A DNA stretch of 27,354 nt, taken from assembly GCA_031292465.1 (NCBI GenBank), contig JARLHB010000467.1, forward strand, positions 1 through 27,354, given 5' to 3'. The translations under genes and the position numbers were made by a program. Source of the DNA: Ignavibacteriaceae bacterium (lineage in GTDB: Bacteria; Bacteroidota; Ignavibacteria; Ignavibacteriales; Ignavibacteriaceae). The notes under the pieces were generated by a model. That model was not told the DNA's origin, ran no database searches, and saw only the letters and a list, made by a program, of their open reading frames with translations. This document shows, piece after piece, positions 1 to 7,813 of this stretch (position 1 is the stretch's first letter; every line of letters starts with the position of its first letter).

Positions 1-1476
1 CTTGGTGGAATAGACGGCTGTGTACTGCTGAAGATGGTAAGCGAAGTAAGAAGCGATGTAAAGATAGTTGTTAACGATATCGTTAAGAATGTTGAGAACA
101 TGAGCGGGGTATTTCTTACATATAATATAGACGATCCCAAAATGCAGCGGAAGAATGTACAGCAGATTAGCCGCTCTTTGCTGAATGAAGAAGCTATTAT
201 AATATTTCCAGCGGGGGAAGTATCAAGGCCGACTTTAAATGGAATTAAAGATCCCGATTGGAAAAAGGGCGCTTTGTTCCTGTCTAAAAAATTTAATGCG
301 CCTGTCTTACCGGTTTACGTAAAAGCAAAAAATTCATTCCTGTTTTACGCTGCATCGGTACTGAATAAAAAATTTTCTACAATCTTGCTGCCGCATGAAA
401 TATTTAATAAGAACGGCAAGGCTGCGCTTATTAAAATCGGCGACCCTATTCCAAGCGAAGCGTTTAACTCAACTTACTGGAAGGAAAAGTACAACACAAA
501 ACTGTTGAAGAAACATGTAATGTTAATCGGCAGGGGCAAAAAGGGAGTATTTAAAACAAACAAAAATATTGTGCAGCCGGTAAACAGGAAAGCGCTGAAA
601 AAGCAAATCGATAACAGTGAGTTGCTGGGCGAGTCTGCCGACAGCAAAAAAATATTTTTAGTCCGCTATGAAACCGCGCCGGACGCGGTGACTGAGATAG
701 CAAGGCTTAGGGAAATTACATTCAGGAAAGTAGGCGAGGGGACGGGCCAGAAAATAGATATTGATAAGTATGATCGCTATTATCATCATATAGTGCTATG
801 GGATGAAAAAGAATTAGAAATTGCCGGCGCATACAGGCTTGCATGCGGCAGGGATATTGTTGAAAAAACAGGAGCAGGCGGTTTCTATACAGCAACACTT
901 TTTAATTACACCGATGAACTTGTCCAGGTTTTGCCGGAATGTGTGGAGCTTGGCAGAAGTTTTGTGCAGGCTAAATACTGGAATACAAATGCGCTGGATG
1001 CACTGTGGCAGGGAATAGGCATGTACTTAAGCGGCCTTGATAATATAAAATATCTTTTCGGCGCAGTAAGTATAAGCAATAAATATCCTGAAGAAGCTAA
1101 AAACTTATTGGTTTACTTCTATAAGAAATGGTTTGGCGGCAATAATCCCGCTGCGTTTGCAAAAAACAAATATTTCATCCCGGGTAAAGTGGAAAATAAT
1201 TTAAGCGTAACTTTAGCCGGTACCGATTATAAAGAGGATTTGCAGACTGTTAAAAAGTTATTAAAAATATACGGGCTTCCAATCCCGATATTATATAAGC
1301 AGTACACCGGGCTGTGCGAAGAAGGGGGAGTAAGCTTTTCGGATTTTTCCGTTGACTGCAGTTTTCAGAACTGTATTGACGGGTTTATTTTTGTAAAGTT
1401 AGAACTGCTTAAGGAATCAAAAAGGAGAAGATATAAACTTCCTGAAAAAGAATTTGAACTGGTGGATGATTTCTAA
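1..1476 (+). CDS. OlsF-like bifunctional acyltransferase (PlsC-type + GNAT/OlsB-type), 5'-truncated by window
   Basis: The frame is open from base 1, so the gene begins upstream and the ATG at 34 is probably internal. The visible N-terminal part matches the second half of a PlsC/LPLAT acyltransferase, with FPAGEVSR standing at the glycerophosphate-binding motif and a following GALFLSKKFNAPVLPVYV strand. The first H-x4-D catalytic motif is not in the window. From about residue 205 of the visible part there is an Acetyltransf_5/OlsB-like GNAT domain, including LREITFRKVGEG and the conserved ELGRSFV. This two-domain order is that of OlsF, which in characterised bacteria makes ornithine lipids: the C-terminal domain N-acylates ornithine and the N-terminal domain adds the second acyl chain. 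Role here is inferred from architecture; a hemolysin-type acyltransferase of other specificity is possible. It would act at the cytoplasmic face of the membrane. Confidence 0.8.
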   Translation, partial: LGGIDGCVLLKMVSEVRSDVKIVVNDIVKNVENMSGVFLTYNIDDPKMQRKNVQQISRSLLNEEAIIIFPAGEVSRPTLNGIKDPDWKKGALFLSKKFNAPVLPVYVKAKNSFLFYAASVLNKKFSTILLPHEIFNKNGKAALIKIGDPIPSEAFNSTYWKEKYNTKLLKKHVMLIGRGKKGVFKTNKNIVQPVNRKALKKQIDNSELLGESADSKKIFLVRYETAPDAVTEIARLREITFRKVGEGTGQKIDIDKYDRYYHHIVLWDEKELEIAGAYRLACGRDIVEKTGAGGFYTATLFNYTDELVQVLPECVELGRSFVQAKYWNTNALDALWQGIGMYLSGLDNIKYLFGAVSISNKYPEEAKNLLVYFYKKWFGGNNPAAFAKNKYFIPGKVENNLSVTLAGTDYKEDLQTVKKLLKIYGLPIPILYKQYTGLCEEGGVSFSDFSVDCSFQNCIDGFIFVKLELLKESKRRRYKLPEKEFELVDDF

Positions 1477-1483
1477 AGTTGCT

Positions 1484-1513
1484 ATTGCTGCATTGTTGAA
1501 TTGTTTCATTGTT
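1484..1513. repeat. CAAT-type repeat, left copy of a 30-bp inverted repeat
   Basis: The reverse complement of this stretch matches 4688-4717 at 27 of 30 positions, including an unbroken AACAATGCAGCAAT. It begins 7 bases after the stop of the acyltransferase gene. The two copies are in opposite orientation and bracket the AT-rich gene group 1553-4495. The unit is built from RCAATRRA-like octamers, so part of the similarity may come from membership in a dispersed simple-repeat family rather than from paired ends of one element. Confidence 0.6.
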
Positions 1514-1552
1514 ATGAAAACAATTAGTCTATTTTTATATGGAATTACTTTT

Positions 1553-1753
1553 TTAGTTCCCATTCCTTTCAATATCGGTATTCATACCTTTTAAAATTCC
1601 ACGGGCATCTTTAATGTCTTTTAATGGGAGAAATTCAATCCTGTCACCCGATTGAAAAATTTGCAGTTTTTGCCCGGGTTTTAATTTCATCTTTTGCCGT
1701 ATTTCTTTTGGAATTACAACCTGATATTTTGATGATACCCTTACTGTTATCAT
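1553..1753 (-). CDS. AbrB/SpoVT-type DNA-binding protein (orphan antitoxin-like)
   Basis: Small swapped-hairpin AbrB protein of 66 residues. The diagnostic N-terminal run VSSKYQVVIPKEIRQ, followed by KLKPGQKLQIF and a short strand IEFLPL, is that of AbrB/MazE-like antitoxins and VapB-type repressors, which bind DNA as dimers. The ATG at 1753 is preferred over an upstream ATG at 1771 because it gives the usual family N-terminus (MITVRVSSK) and has a GAGAAG stretch 7 bases upstream. The C-terminal tail (about residues 45-66) would be the toxin-neutralising part in a toxin-antitoxin pair. No PIN-domain or other toxin gene follows; the next gene on this strand is absent and the acyltransferase lies convergent. 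It may be a remnant of a toxin-antitoxin pair or a stand-alone regulator. Family call is firm, function is not. Confidence 0.8.
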   Translation of the reverse strand: MITVRVSSKYQVVIPKEIRQKMKLKPGQKLQIFQSGDRIEFLPLKDIKDARGILKGMNTDIERNGN

Positions 1754-1985
1754 TATTAACTTCTCGTACATTTTACAAATATTATATTATATATCAATAT
1801 AATATCGAATAAATAATCAGTCCCCGGATAAGTATTACGGCTAAACTATGGCCCAGTTTGTGGTTAAAGTTCAGTCTATGCTTCTACACAATAATTATTT
1901 TAAAAAGTTAAACTTAGAGTCACTTAATTACATACATTGAAAAACCATTTGGAATTGAACAATAAATGAGACCTTATGATAAAAA

Positions 1986-2639
1986 TTATTCAAGAAACCA
2001 TTTACCTCCCAGTGTATCGTTTACTTCTCTCACAAAATTATATACATTATTATCTATTGAAATTATCTTTGTGCTAATCCTGTTCCAGCCTTTCTTAAAA
2101 ACAATATGATGACTTATAATTATAGAACCAAGTTTATTATTTAAATAATCTTTCCCTGTCAAAATGACATCTCTATCTGCATATTCGAAATAAATATAAT
2201 ATCCGCCAACATGATATAATTGATCGTAATTATCACTTGCATTATAAATATTCGAAAATAAGGACCCATTTGGTGTAAATAGCATTAAATTTAATAAAGT
2301 AAACTTTGCTCCTGTATCTGAAAAAGTATAAGCGCCATTTGCATATTCTATGTTTAATATATTCGGTGGCCTATTGAGCGAAATGATAAAGTTACCATCC
2401 TTATTAACTTTTGATATGCCAAAAATATATAAGGAATCACCTTGACTATAAATACTTGCATATGTACTCGCTATGATTGTGATGCTATCTCCATATGTCC
2501 AATTTTCTATTTTACCGTTTATTAAGTTTATTCCAGTATTGGTTTCAATAGGATTTGTAATATTATCCTTAGTACAACTGTGAAAAAAAATTATAGATAG
2601 AATGAATAAACTTAAATACTTAAACACTTTATAATCCAT
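1986..2639 (-). CDS. hypothetical lipoprotein
   Basis: A 217-residue protein with a lipoprotein signal: a basic N-terminus, a hydrophobic core (residues 8-19) and a lipobox-like FFHSC with the lipid-accepting cysteine at residue 22. The ATG has a good ribosome binding site (AAGGTGA, 6 bases upstream). The mature part is polar and rich in beta-type sequence (GYYIYFEYADRDVIL, FTLLNLMLFTPNG), with no family I recognise. It would sit on the periplasmic or outer membrane. Base composition is visibly more AT-rich than the housekeeping genes to the right, as for its two neighbours. It is separated by over 150 bases from the next gene on the strand, so it is probably transcribed alone. Confidence 0.7.
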   Translation of the reverse strand: MDYKVFKYLSLFILSIIFFHSCTKDNITNPIETNTGINLINGKIENWTYGDSITIIASTYASIYSQGDSLYIFGISKVNKDGNFIISLNRPPNILNIEYANGAYTFSDTGAKFTLLNLMLFTPNGSLFSNIYNASDNYDQLYHVGGYYIYFEYADRDVILTGKDYLNNKLGSIIISHHIVFKKGWNRISTKIISIDNNVYNFVREVNDTLGGKWFLE

Positions 2640-2796
2640 AACTTCACCTTAAAGGCAACTTGCTATATCTGGCCAAATCAGATTATCCATTTATTAGCCA
2701 TGATGTGGTAATTATAATAATGATATTTGGCTAACAAAATTATTATTGGAATAGTCTATCTGTAAAATAAATAGGCATACTTAATTATAAAACAAA

Positions 2797-3741
2797 TTAT
2801 AATGGAATATTATCGATCTTAAGAGAAAAAGAAACGGAATCCTTTATATTAGAATTCGATATATTTCTTAGCTCAAATCTATCTATTCTGTTAATTGTAT
2901 CCTTAGGAAGCATCAATTTATCTTTATCATCACTATTGGCTTTAATATATACTGCTAACGATAGTGCTTTATATTTATCAATATCATCAGCTGAATGAAT
3001 TAAACATTCATTATATAATTGATCAAGTTTTGCTTTTGAAATTATGTATTTAGTAGATAATATTTCTTGAACTTCTTTAAATATTAATTTGAAAGCATGG
3101 AAGAATTCATTTACGTATTCTCTAATATCAATGCTGTCTGCAAGATTATTTATTTCATCTTTCAAGGAACTCCAGCCTTTATATTGTAATAATTCTTTCT
3201 TATTCATTAGAGGACTTACCGAATAGATTTCCAATTTACAATTTTTACTTTGACCACGACGCGAAAAGCTAATTGTTCTTATAGGTAAACCGTAATGTTG
3301 AGTATAATTTCTAAGTCTTTTAAATAATCTATATCCAAAATATTTATCATACATTGCCTTGTCTCCTTTATTGTAGCCTTCTAATATTTTATTGTCACTT
3401 CCGAATAACAGTGAAAGTTGGTGCTTAAGATGGTCTTCGAAAGTTTTAAATGAGCTAAGGATATTGGAGATTTTCTGATTAGTAAATAATATTGGATCAA
3501 CTACGTCATTATAATCAGCAAAAATAAAATTCAAACGATGTTTTTCTGAAACATCATTTAAATAGGACCAAAATTCAAATACATTTATTTTAACTAATTC
3601 AAACAACTCTTGAAATTTATGATAAAATAAAACATATTTAATAGATCCAACATATTGCTGATATTCTGGTTCGGTAATAGTTTTATACTCAATATAGCCT
3701 TTAGACGCGTAATAAAATACAATATATTTATTATTATTCAT
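2797..3741 (-). CDS. hypothetical protein with HEPN-like R-x4-H motif
   Basis: A 314-residue, apparently cytosolic protein without signal peptide or membrane segment. Residues about 95-150 look helical and contain YRLFKRLRNYTQH, in which R144-N-Y-T-Q-H149 has the spacing and the Arg-Asn start of the R-x4-6-H motif of HEPN domains. HEPN proteins are helical RNases or RNase-like partners, frequent in toxin-antitoxin, abortive infection and CRISPR-associated systems. Only the motif and helical context support this; the rest (an N-terminal YIVFYYASKGY strand region and a C-terminal region with many Asp/Lys residues) is unassigned. The ribosome binding site is poor: an AAGGA lies about 13 bases upstream of the ATG. 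It sits in the AT-rich accessory stretch. No partner antitoxin is obvious next to it. Confidence 0.65.
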   Translation of the reverse strand: MNNNKYIVFYYASKGYIEYKTITEPEYQQYVGSIKYVLFYHKFQELFELVKINVFEFWSYLNDVSEKHRLNFIFADYNDVVDPILFTNQKISNILSSFKTFEDHLKHQLSLLFGSDNKILEGYNKGDKAMYDKYFGYRLFKRLRNYTQHYGLPIRTISFSRRGQSKNCKLEIYSVSPLMNKKELLQYKGWSSLKDEINNLADSIDIREYVNEFFHAFKLIFKEVQEILSTKYIISKAKLDQLYNECLIHSADDIDKYKALSLAVYIKANSDDKDKLMLPKDTINRIDRFELRNISNSNIKDSVSFSLKIDNIPL

Positions 3742-3937
3742 TAATATTATTATTTCCTTGCGCTTAATTTGCTGCTCCGCATATCAAGAACAACTTCATC
3801 AGCTCAACATTTAATTATAAATGAATTTTACAGCTAAATCAACTTTATGTAACGAATTAATTCTAAGATTGAAAAACAAAGCGACATAATTGTTTGCATT
3901 AAAGAGTCGATTGCTGCCAAAATAACTGTTATACTAT

Positions 3938-4495
3938 TTAAAGTGTATTACCCTTAATTACTGTTGCTCCTTCTTTATCCAATTCATTACCAATCAGTTT
4001 TAATGAATCTATAGAGGGAGAAGCCAACCATATTTCTCCATGATGAGATATTTGAATTACAAAATCCTTTTCAGCAGGGAATAAAATGATATCCTGATAA
4101 CTATAATTAACCGAGTAATTTAAAAATATCATAAAGAATTCTGATATATCATCTATCTTAAATACTCCAAAATACTTCTTTTTATTCCAGGCAGCCTTAT
4201 TAAGATACTTCTTCATTAAAAGTACGTCGGGGCTTTTTTGAGGGAAAAATTTTGGTATAAATGAACATTTGGTATTAATTAACCTAACTTTGTATTCATT
4301 CCCAATATATTTATTTGCCGCACGGGAAAATATTTTTGTAAAATAACTAATGTCTGTAATCGGATTTTCCATATCAAAGAAACCTTGTTTAATAATTCGT
4401 TTCTTCTCAGCCGGGTTATAGCCAATACCGATACTATGCAAATCAGTTTCAATTTGCCCTCTAATCCATTTTACATATTTACTTGATGATATCAT
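3938..4495 (-). CDS. hypothetical protein
   Basis: A 185-residue soluble protein that I do not recognise. It has no signal peptide or transmembrane segment, is rich in Lys, Ile and aromatic residues, and alternates helical (FTKIFSRAANKYIG) and strand-like (DFVIQISHHGEIWLAS) segments. Sequence features such as PKFFPQKSPDV and the late SHHGEIW hint at a compact alpha/beta fold, but no catalytic signature is clear. There is no good Shine-Dalgarno in front of the ATG at 4495. It lies in the same AT-rich stretch and on the same strand as the lipoprotein and the HEPN-like gene, about 200 bases from the latter, so shared transcription is possible but not shown. Confidence 0.6.
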   Translation of the reverse strand: MISSSKYVKWIRGQIETDLHSIGIGYNPAEKKRIIKQGFFDMENPITDISYFTKIFSRAANKYIGNEYKVRLINTKCSFIPKFFPQKSPDVLLMKKYLNKAAWNKKKYFGVFKIDDISEFFMIFLNYSVNYSYQDIILFPAEKDFVIQISHHGEIWLASPSIDSLKLIGNELDKEGATVIKGNTL

Positions 4496-4680
4496 TGTAA
4501 TTATCTAACTGTATTGTGCTAATAGTTTGTGTGTATTAAATCTACTCCCCCATTAAGAAAATACCTATTCCCTCTAAATTGCTGAATTAACTTAAATAAT
4601 ATTATTACAAGCTGCAAGAATGGTGCAAAATATACAGGTGCGCTAAAGAGGTTGAAATACCCGGTAGAAACTGAATTTCA

Positions 4681-4717
4681 GCAATGGAACAATGAAGCAA
4701 TAGAACAATGCAGCAAT
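4681..4717. repeat. 16-bp tandem CAAT repeat (2.3 units), right copy of the inverted repeat
   Basis: Units GCAATGGAACAATGAA (4681-4696) and GCAATAGAACAATGCA (4697-4712) are followed by a partial unit GCAAT. Each 16-mer is itself close to two octamers of RCAATRRA type. Positions 4688-4717 match the reverse complement of 1484-1513 at 27 of 30 bases. The remainder of the 283-base gap 4496-4778 shows no coding sign apart from the terminator beside it. Confidence 0.7.
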
Positions 4718-4734
4718 TATGATAAGTGGTATGC

Positions 4735-4765
4735 AAAAAAAAGCCGATTCAATTTTGAACCGGCT
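4735..4765 (-). terminator. intrinsic terminator of the DUF2723 gene
   Basis: Read on the minus strand, an 11-bp stem (AGCCG, one G-U pair, then TTCAA, paired to its complement; 4742-4765) with a two-base loop is followed by seven to eight T. It starts 13 bases after the stop codon of the large membrane-protein gene. Confidence 0.9.
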
Positions 4766-4778
4766 CCATAAGAAATGA

Positions 4779-7652
4779 TTACTTCTTTGTAGTATCTGCG
4801 GATATTTGTTTTATCCTGTTTATCTCTTCCTGCACACCGCCTGCGTTAGGCAAAGCGCTTTGCAGCCTTTGAAGAATTTCTATAGCCTTATCATACTCTT
4901 TCAGGTTTATGTAAATCCTTTCGAGCATACTGTATGGATTATAAGGCGAAGAAAGATCATCCATAGTTATGTCGTTAAGATTTTCCATAGCCTGCGGTAT
5001 TATTTCGTTAGCTACTTTCCGGTATTTATCCAGTGCGCCGGCCTGTGAATACAGGTTGCCTACATCGTAAAGAAGCCTGTAATCCGTAGGTACAACCGAC
5101 TGCGGGATTTTCTTTTCCATTGCGTCAAGTACATTTACACACATAACATTATTATTCTCAACGCTATGATAGTAATATGCAAGTTCAAGGAAAGAATTCC
5201 TGTAATTCTGAATTAACCTGCTTTCGGTTTCGTCAAAGAAGATGCCCTTATTATTCAATCCTCTGAACTTAAATCCTGTCTGATAAGTTTTTGAGTATGA
5301 AGCATTTTCAGTTAAAAGGTCTGCTTTTGAAATTTCAGGATTTATATATATCGGTATGTTCCTTCTTTGAGGTACTAACCGTGAAGCTAATCCTTCAGCC
5401 ATTAAATAATCATCAAGGCCGATGAAACAATCAGGGGAGCAGGTTGAAGCGAAATAAATCGGCCTGTCCCATGTATTATTTTCAACAATGTCCTTAACAA
5501 TTAAATCCTGAATTCTTAATCCCGAAATATTGCCCATTGAAACAGTAGGTTTCATTCTCCAGGCAAGCTGTCCGGTTTTAAGGATGGCTGTATCCGTAAC
5601 ATTGAACTTTCTGATAGCATCCTGCGAGACAGGAATGGATGCTATTTGAGTTTTCCATTCTATAGGTGAAAGTTGTTCAATCATCTCGTCCGTCATGGAG
5701 AATTTAACTTTCAATGCGCCGTAAGGAGATGTATCCCTCAACTGTTCATTATACCAGTCGGTATTGGCAAGGCTTAAGCAAACAACACGAATGTCTGTTC
5801 TTACGCCTTCAACATATTGCAGGTACCAGAGAGGGAATGTATCGTTATCGCCGTTTGTAAAAAGTATTGCATTCGGCTTGCAGCTTTGTAGCAAATTATA
5901 AGCAAAATCCCAGGGCAGCCAGTTTTTGGATCTGTCATGAGAAAAATAATTTGTTCTTAGCATGTTACCGGGGATAAGCAAAAGACATATTCCAAGGCAG
6001 GCAAATGCAGTAGTCTTGCCGAGGTTAACGTCTTTAATTTTTTCCCGTATAAGCTCTATAATTTCCTTTACGCCCACGGCAATCCAGGCGGCAAAAATAA
6101 ATAACGCACCCGGGTAAAAATAGAACCTGTCCCTGGGTTGGGGCTGCTGCTGGTTCTGGTAAAACATAATCAGGTATCCCATAAACAAGAACAGGAACAG
6201 CCAGGCAGTCGCCATCTTCCAGTTTTTCCTGAAAAGGAAGTAGAAACCTGCTAACCCGATTAAAAATGGTATGCCGTAAAGCTGGCTCCATTTAACACCT
6301 GCATCCTGTGCAGATGAAACTTTACCGATAAAATTCCATCCGATATAACGGTTAAACATGTGGTCCACCTGGTATTTCCACATGAAGTCAAGATCGCTTG
6401 AATAATTTGAATATATACCCTGCTGGTGAGGTTCACTGGAGAATCTCCGTTTGAAAATAGGGAAATCTCCGTACTGTTCACGGTCAAGGTAGTACATTAA
6501 TTTATGGAAATTATTCGGGGAGTTTTCGTTCATCGGAGGATTATCTCCTGAACGTATAATAATTGTTGCATAGGTGGTAAAACCAAGCAATGCGAAAAGC
6601 AGCGCTGTAGCCCCCAGATTGATTGCGCTCTTTTTATTTTTAGCAGACCAGTATATTATATAAACAACTATACCGATAAGGACTAAAAATATAATTAAAT
6701 TGGTAGCTGCCCCGGCTCCGCCAAGTGCAAGTAATATAGCAGGAACGCCTTTTACAATTCCCGGATAAGCAAAGAGCAGTATAGCTCCGCCCGCTATTAC
6801 AGGAATGTAAAAAGAGTTGCTGTGGAATATCTTTTTCCAGGTAGCGCCCATAAATATTACCGACACACCGAACATAATCCAGACAAACTTGGAATCGAAT
6901 GCCTTGTATTCTTCCGGCGACGGCGGGGTAGTGCCTGTTTGTGATGACCACAGGCCCAAAGCTATAATTGCAAGTAATGCAACGTGGATAAGGAATATAT
7001 ACGCTGTTTTTTTGAATGTTTCATCATCGGTAACGTATTTCCTCATAACTATCACGAAGACAAATGTAAATACTGCAAGCACACTCATTAAGTGAACACC
7101 GAATGAAAGTCCGATTAAGTATGCCATTAATATTATATACCGCTCGCTTCCATGTTCATCGGCATGTTCATACCAAATCATCATAAGCCAAACTACCAGA
7201 GAGAACAATAAAGTGCTTAATGAAAAGTAGTTTGATTCTACGGCGTTAAACCAGAAAGTATCGCAGAAAGCAAAAGCAAGCGCGCCTATTGCCGCTGAAA
7301 CAAAAGTGATAATTGTGTCAGTATTATTTTTATAATCTTTCCCGCGGTAAGTTTCAATCAGCTTTATAGATATAAGATAAAGCAGTAAAATTGAAATTGA
7401 GCCGGCTAATAGGGAAACAGTGTTTATCCTGAAACCAATGTTTCCGGCAAACGGCAGCATTGAGAAAAATCTTCCAATGATCAGCCAGAGCGGGCCTCCA
7501 GGCGGATGAGGCACCATTAATGAGTATGAGGCAGCCGATATTTCTCCCGGATCCCAGAAGGAAACCGAGGGCTGCACCGTTAAAAATAAAACTATCGTGG
7601 ATAACAGGAATACAAACGCTCCTATTATTCTTCTTGTAAGTTTAACAGCCAT
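4779..7652 (-). CDS. DUF2723 family membrane protein (protein O-mannosyltransferase-like), C-terminal TPR-like region
   Basis: Large polytopic inner-membrane protein of 957 residues. The N-terminal part has the DUF2723 signature: a first membrane helix followed by SFWDPGEISAASYSLMVPHPPGG, placing an acidic WDPGE motif after TM1 as in GT-C glycosyltransferases such as protein O-mannosyltransferases. About a dozen hydrophobic segments follow to residue ~560, then a soluble part containing FTNGDNDTFPLWYLQ, typical of this family in Bacteroidota. The last ~150 residues look helical and TPR-like (YDKAIEILQRLQSALP). The family is thought to use lipid-linked sugar donors; substrate unknown. I prefer the ATG at 7652 (AAGG 9 bases upstream) to an in-frame GTG at 7730 that lacks a ribosome binding site and would add 26 non-typical residues before TM1. 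A strong terminator follows. Confidence 0.85.
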   Translation of the reverse strand: MAVKLTRRIIGAFVFLLSTIVLFLTVQPSVSFWDPGEISAASYSLMVPHPPGGPLWLIIGRFFSMLPFAGNIGFRINTVSLLAGSISILLLYLISIKLIETYRGKDYKNNTDTIITFVSAAIGALAFAFCDTFWFNAVESNYFSLSTLLFSLVVWLMMIWYEHADEHGSERYIILMAYLIGLSFGVHLMSVLAVFTFVFVIVMRKYVTDDETFKKTAYIFLIHVALLAIIALGLWSSQTGTTPPSPEEYKAFDSKFVWIMFGVSVIFMGATWKKIFHSNSFYIPVIAGGAILLFAYPGIVKGVPAILLALGGAGAATNLIIFLVLIGIVVYIIYWSAKNKKSAINLGATALLFALLGFTTYATIIIRSGDNPPMNENSPNNFHKLMYYLDREQYGDFPIFKRRFSSEPHQQGIYSNYSSDLDFMWKYQVDHMFNRYIGWNFIGKVSSAQDAGVKWSQLYGIPFLIGLAGFYFLFRKNWKMATAWLFLFLFMGYLIMFYQNQQQPQPRDRFYFYPGALFIFAAWIAVGVKEIIELIREKIKDVNLGKTTAFACLGICLLLIPGNMLRTNYFSHDRSKNWLPWDFAYNLLQSCKPNAILFTNGDNDTFPLWYLQYVEGVRTDIRVVCLSLANTDWYNEQLRDTSPYGALKVKFSMTDEMIEQLSPIEWKTQIASIPVSQDAIRKFNVTDTAILKTGQLAWRMKPTVSMGNISGLRIQDLIVKDIVENNTWDRPIYFASTCSPDCFIGLDDYLMAEGLASRLVPQRRNIPIYINPEISKADLLTENASYSKTYQTGFKFRGLNNKGIFFDETESRLIQNYRNSFLELAYYYHSVENNNVMCVNVLDAMEKKIPQSVVPTDYRLLYDVGNLYSQAGALDKYRKVANEIIPQAMENLNDITMDDLSSPYNPYSMLERIYINLKEYDKAIEILQRLQSALPNAGGVQEEINRIKQISADTTKK

Positions 7653-7813
7653 GTTTTTATACCTTAAGGAGTATGTGAATAATTTGTAAAAATCCTGGTC
7701 AAACTTATTGAATTTAAGTGAATTAGTCACTACCGGATTTAAACTTATTTTATTATTAAAACTTTATGATGGTAACTGTCTTTTGACGTTTTTAAATTAT
7801 TTCTGTTCAATAT

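Noticed and set aside
4681..4717. Possible CRISPR-like array
   Set aside because: Units are contiguous 16-mers without spacers and no cas genes are near.
7653..7730. GTG start adding 26 residues to the DUF2723 protein
   Set aside because: No ribosome binding site, and the extra residues do not fit the family, whose members begin shortly before the first membrane helix.
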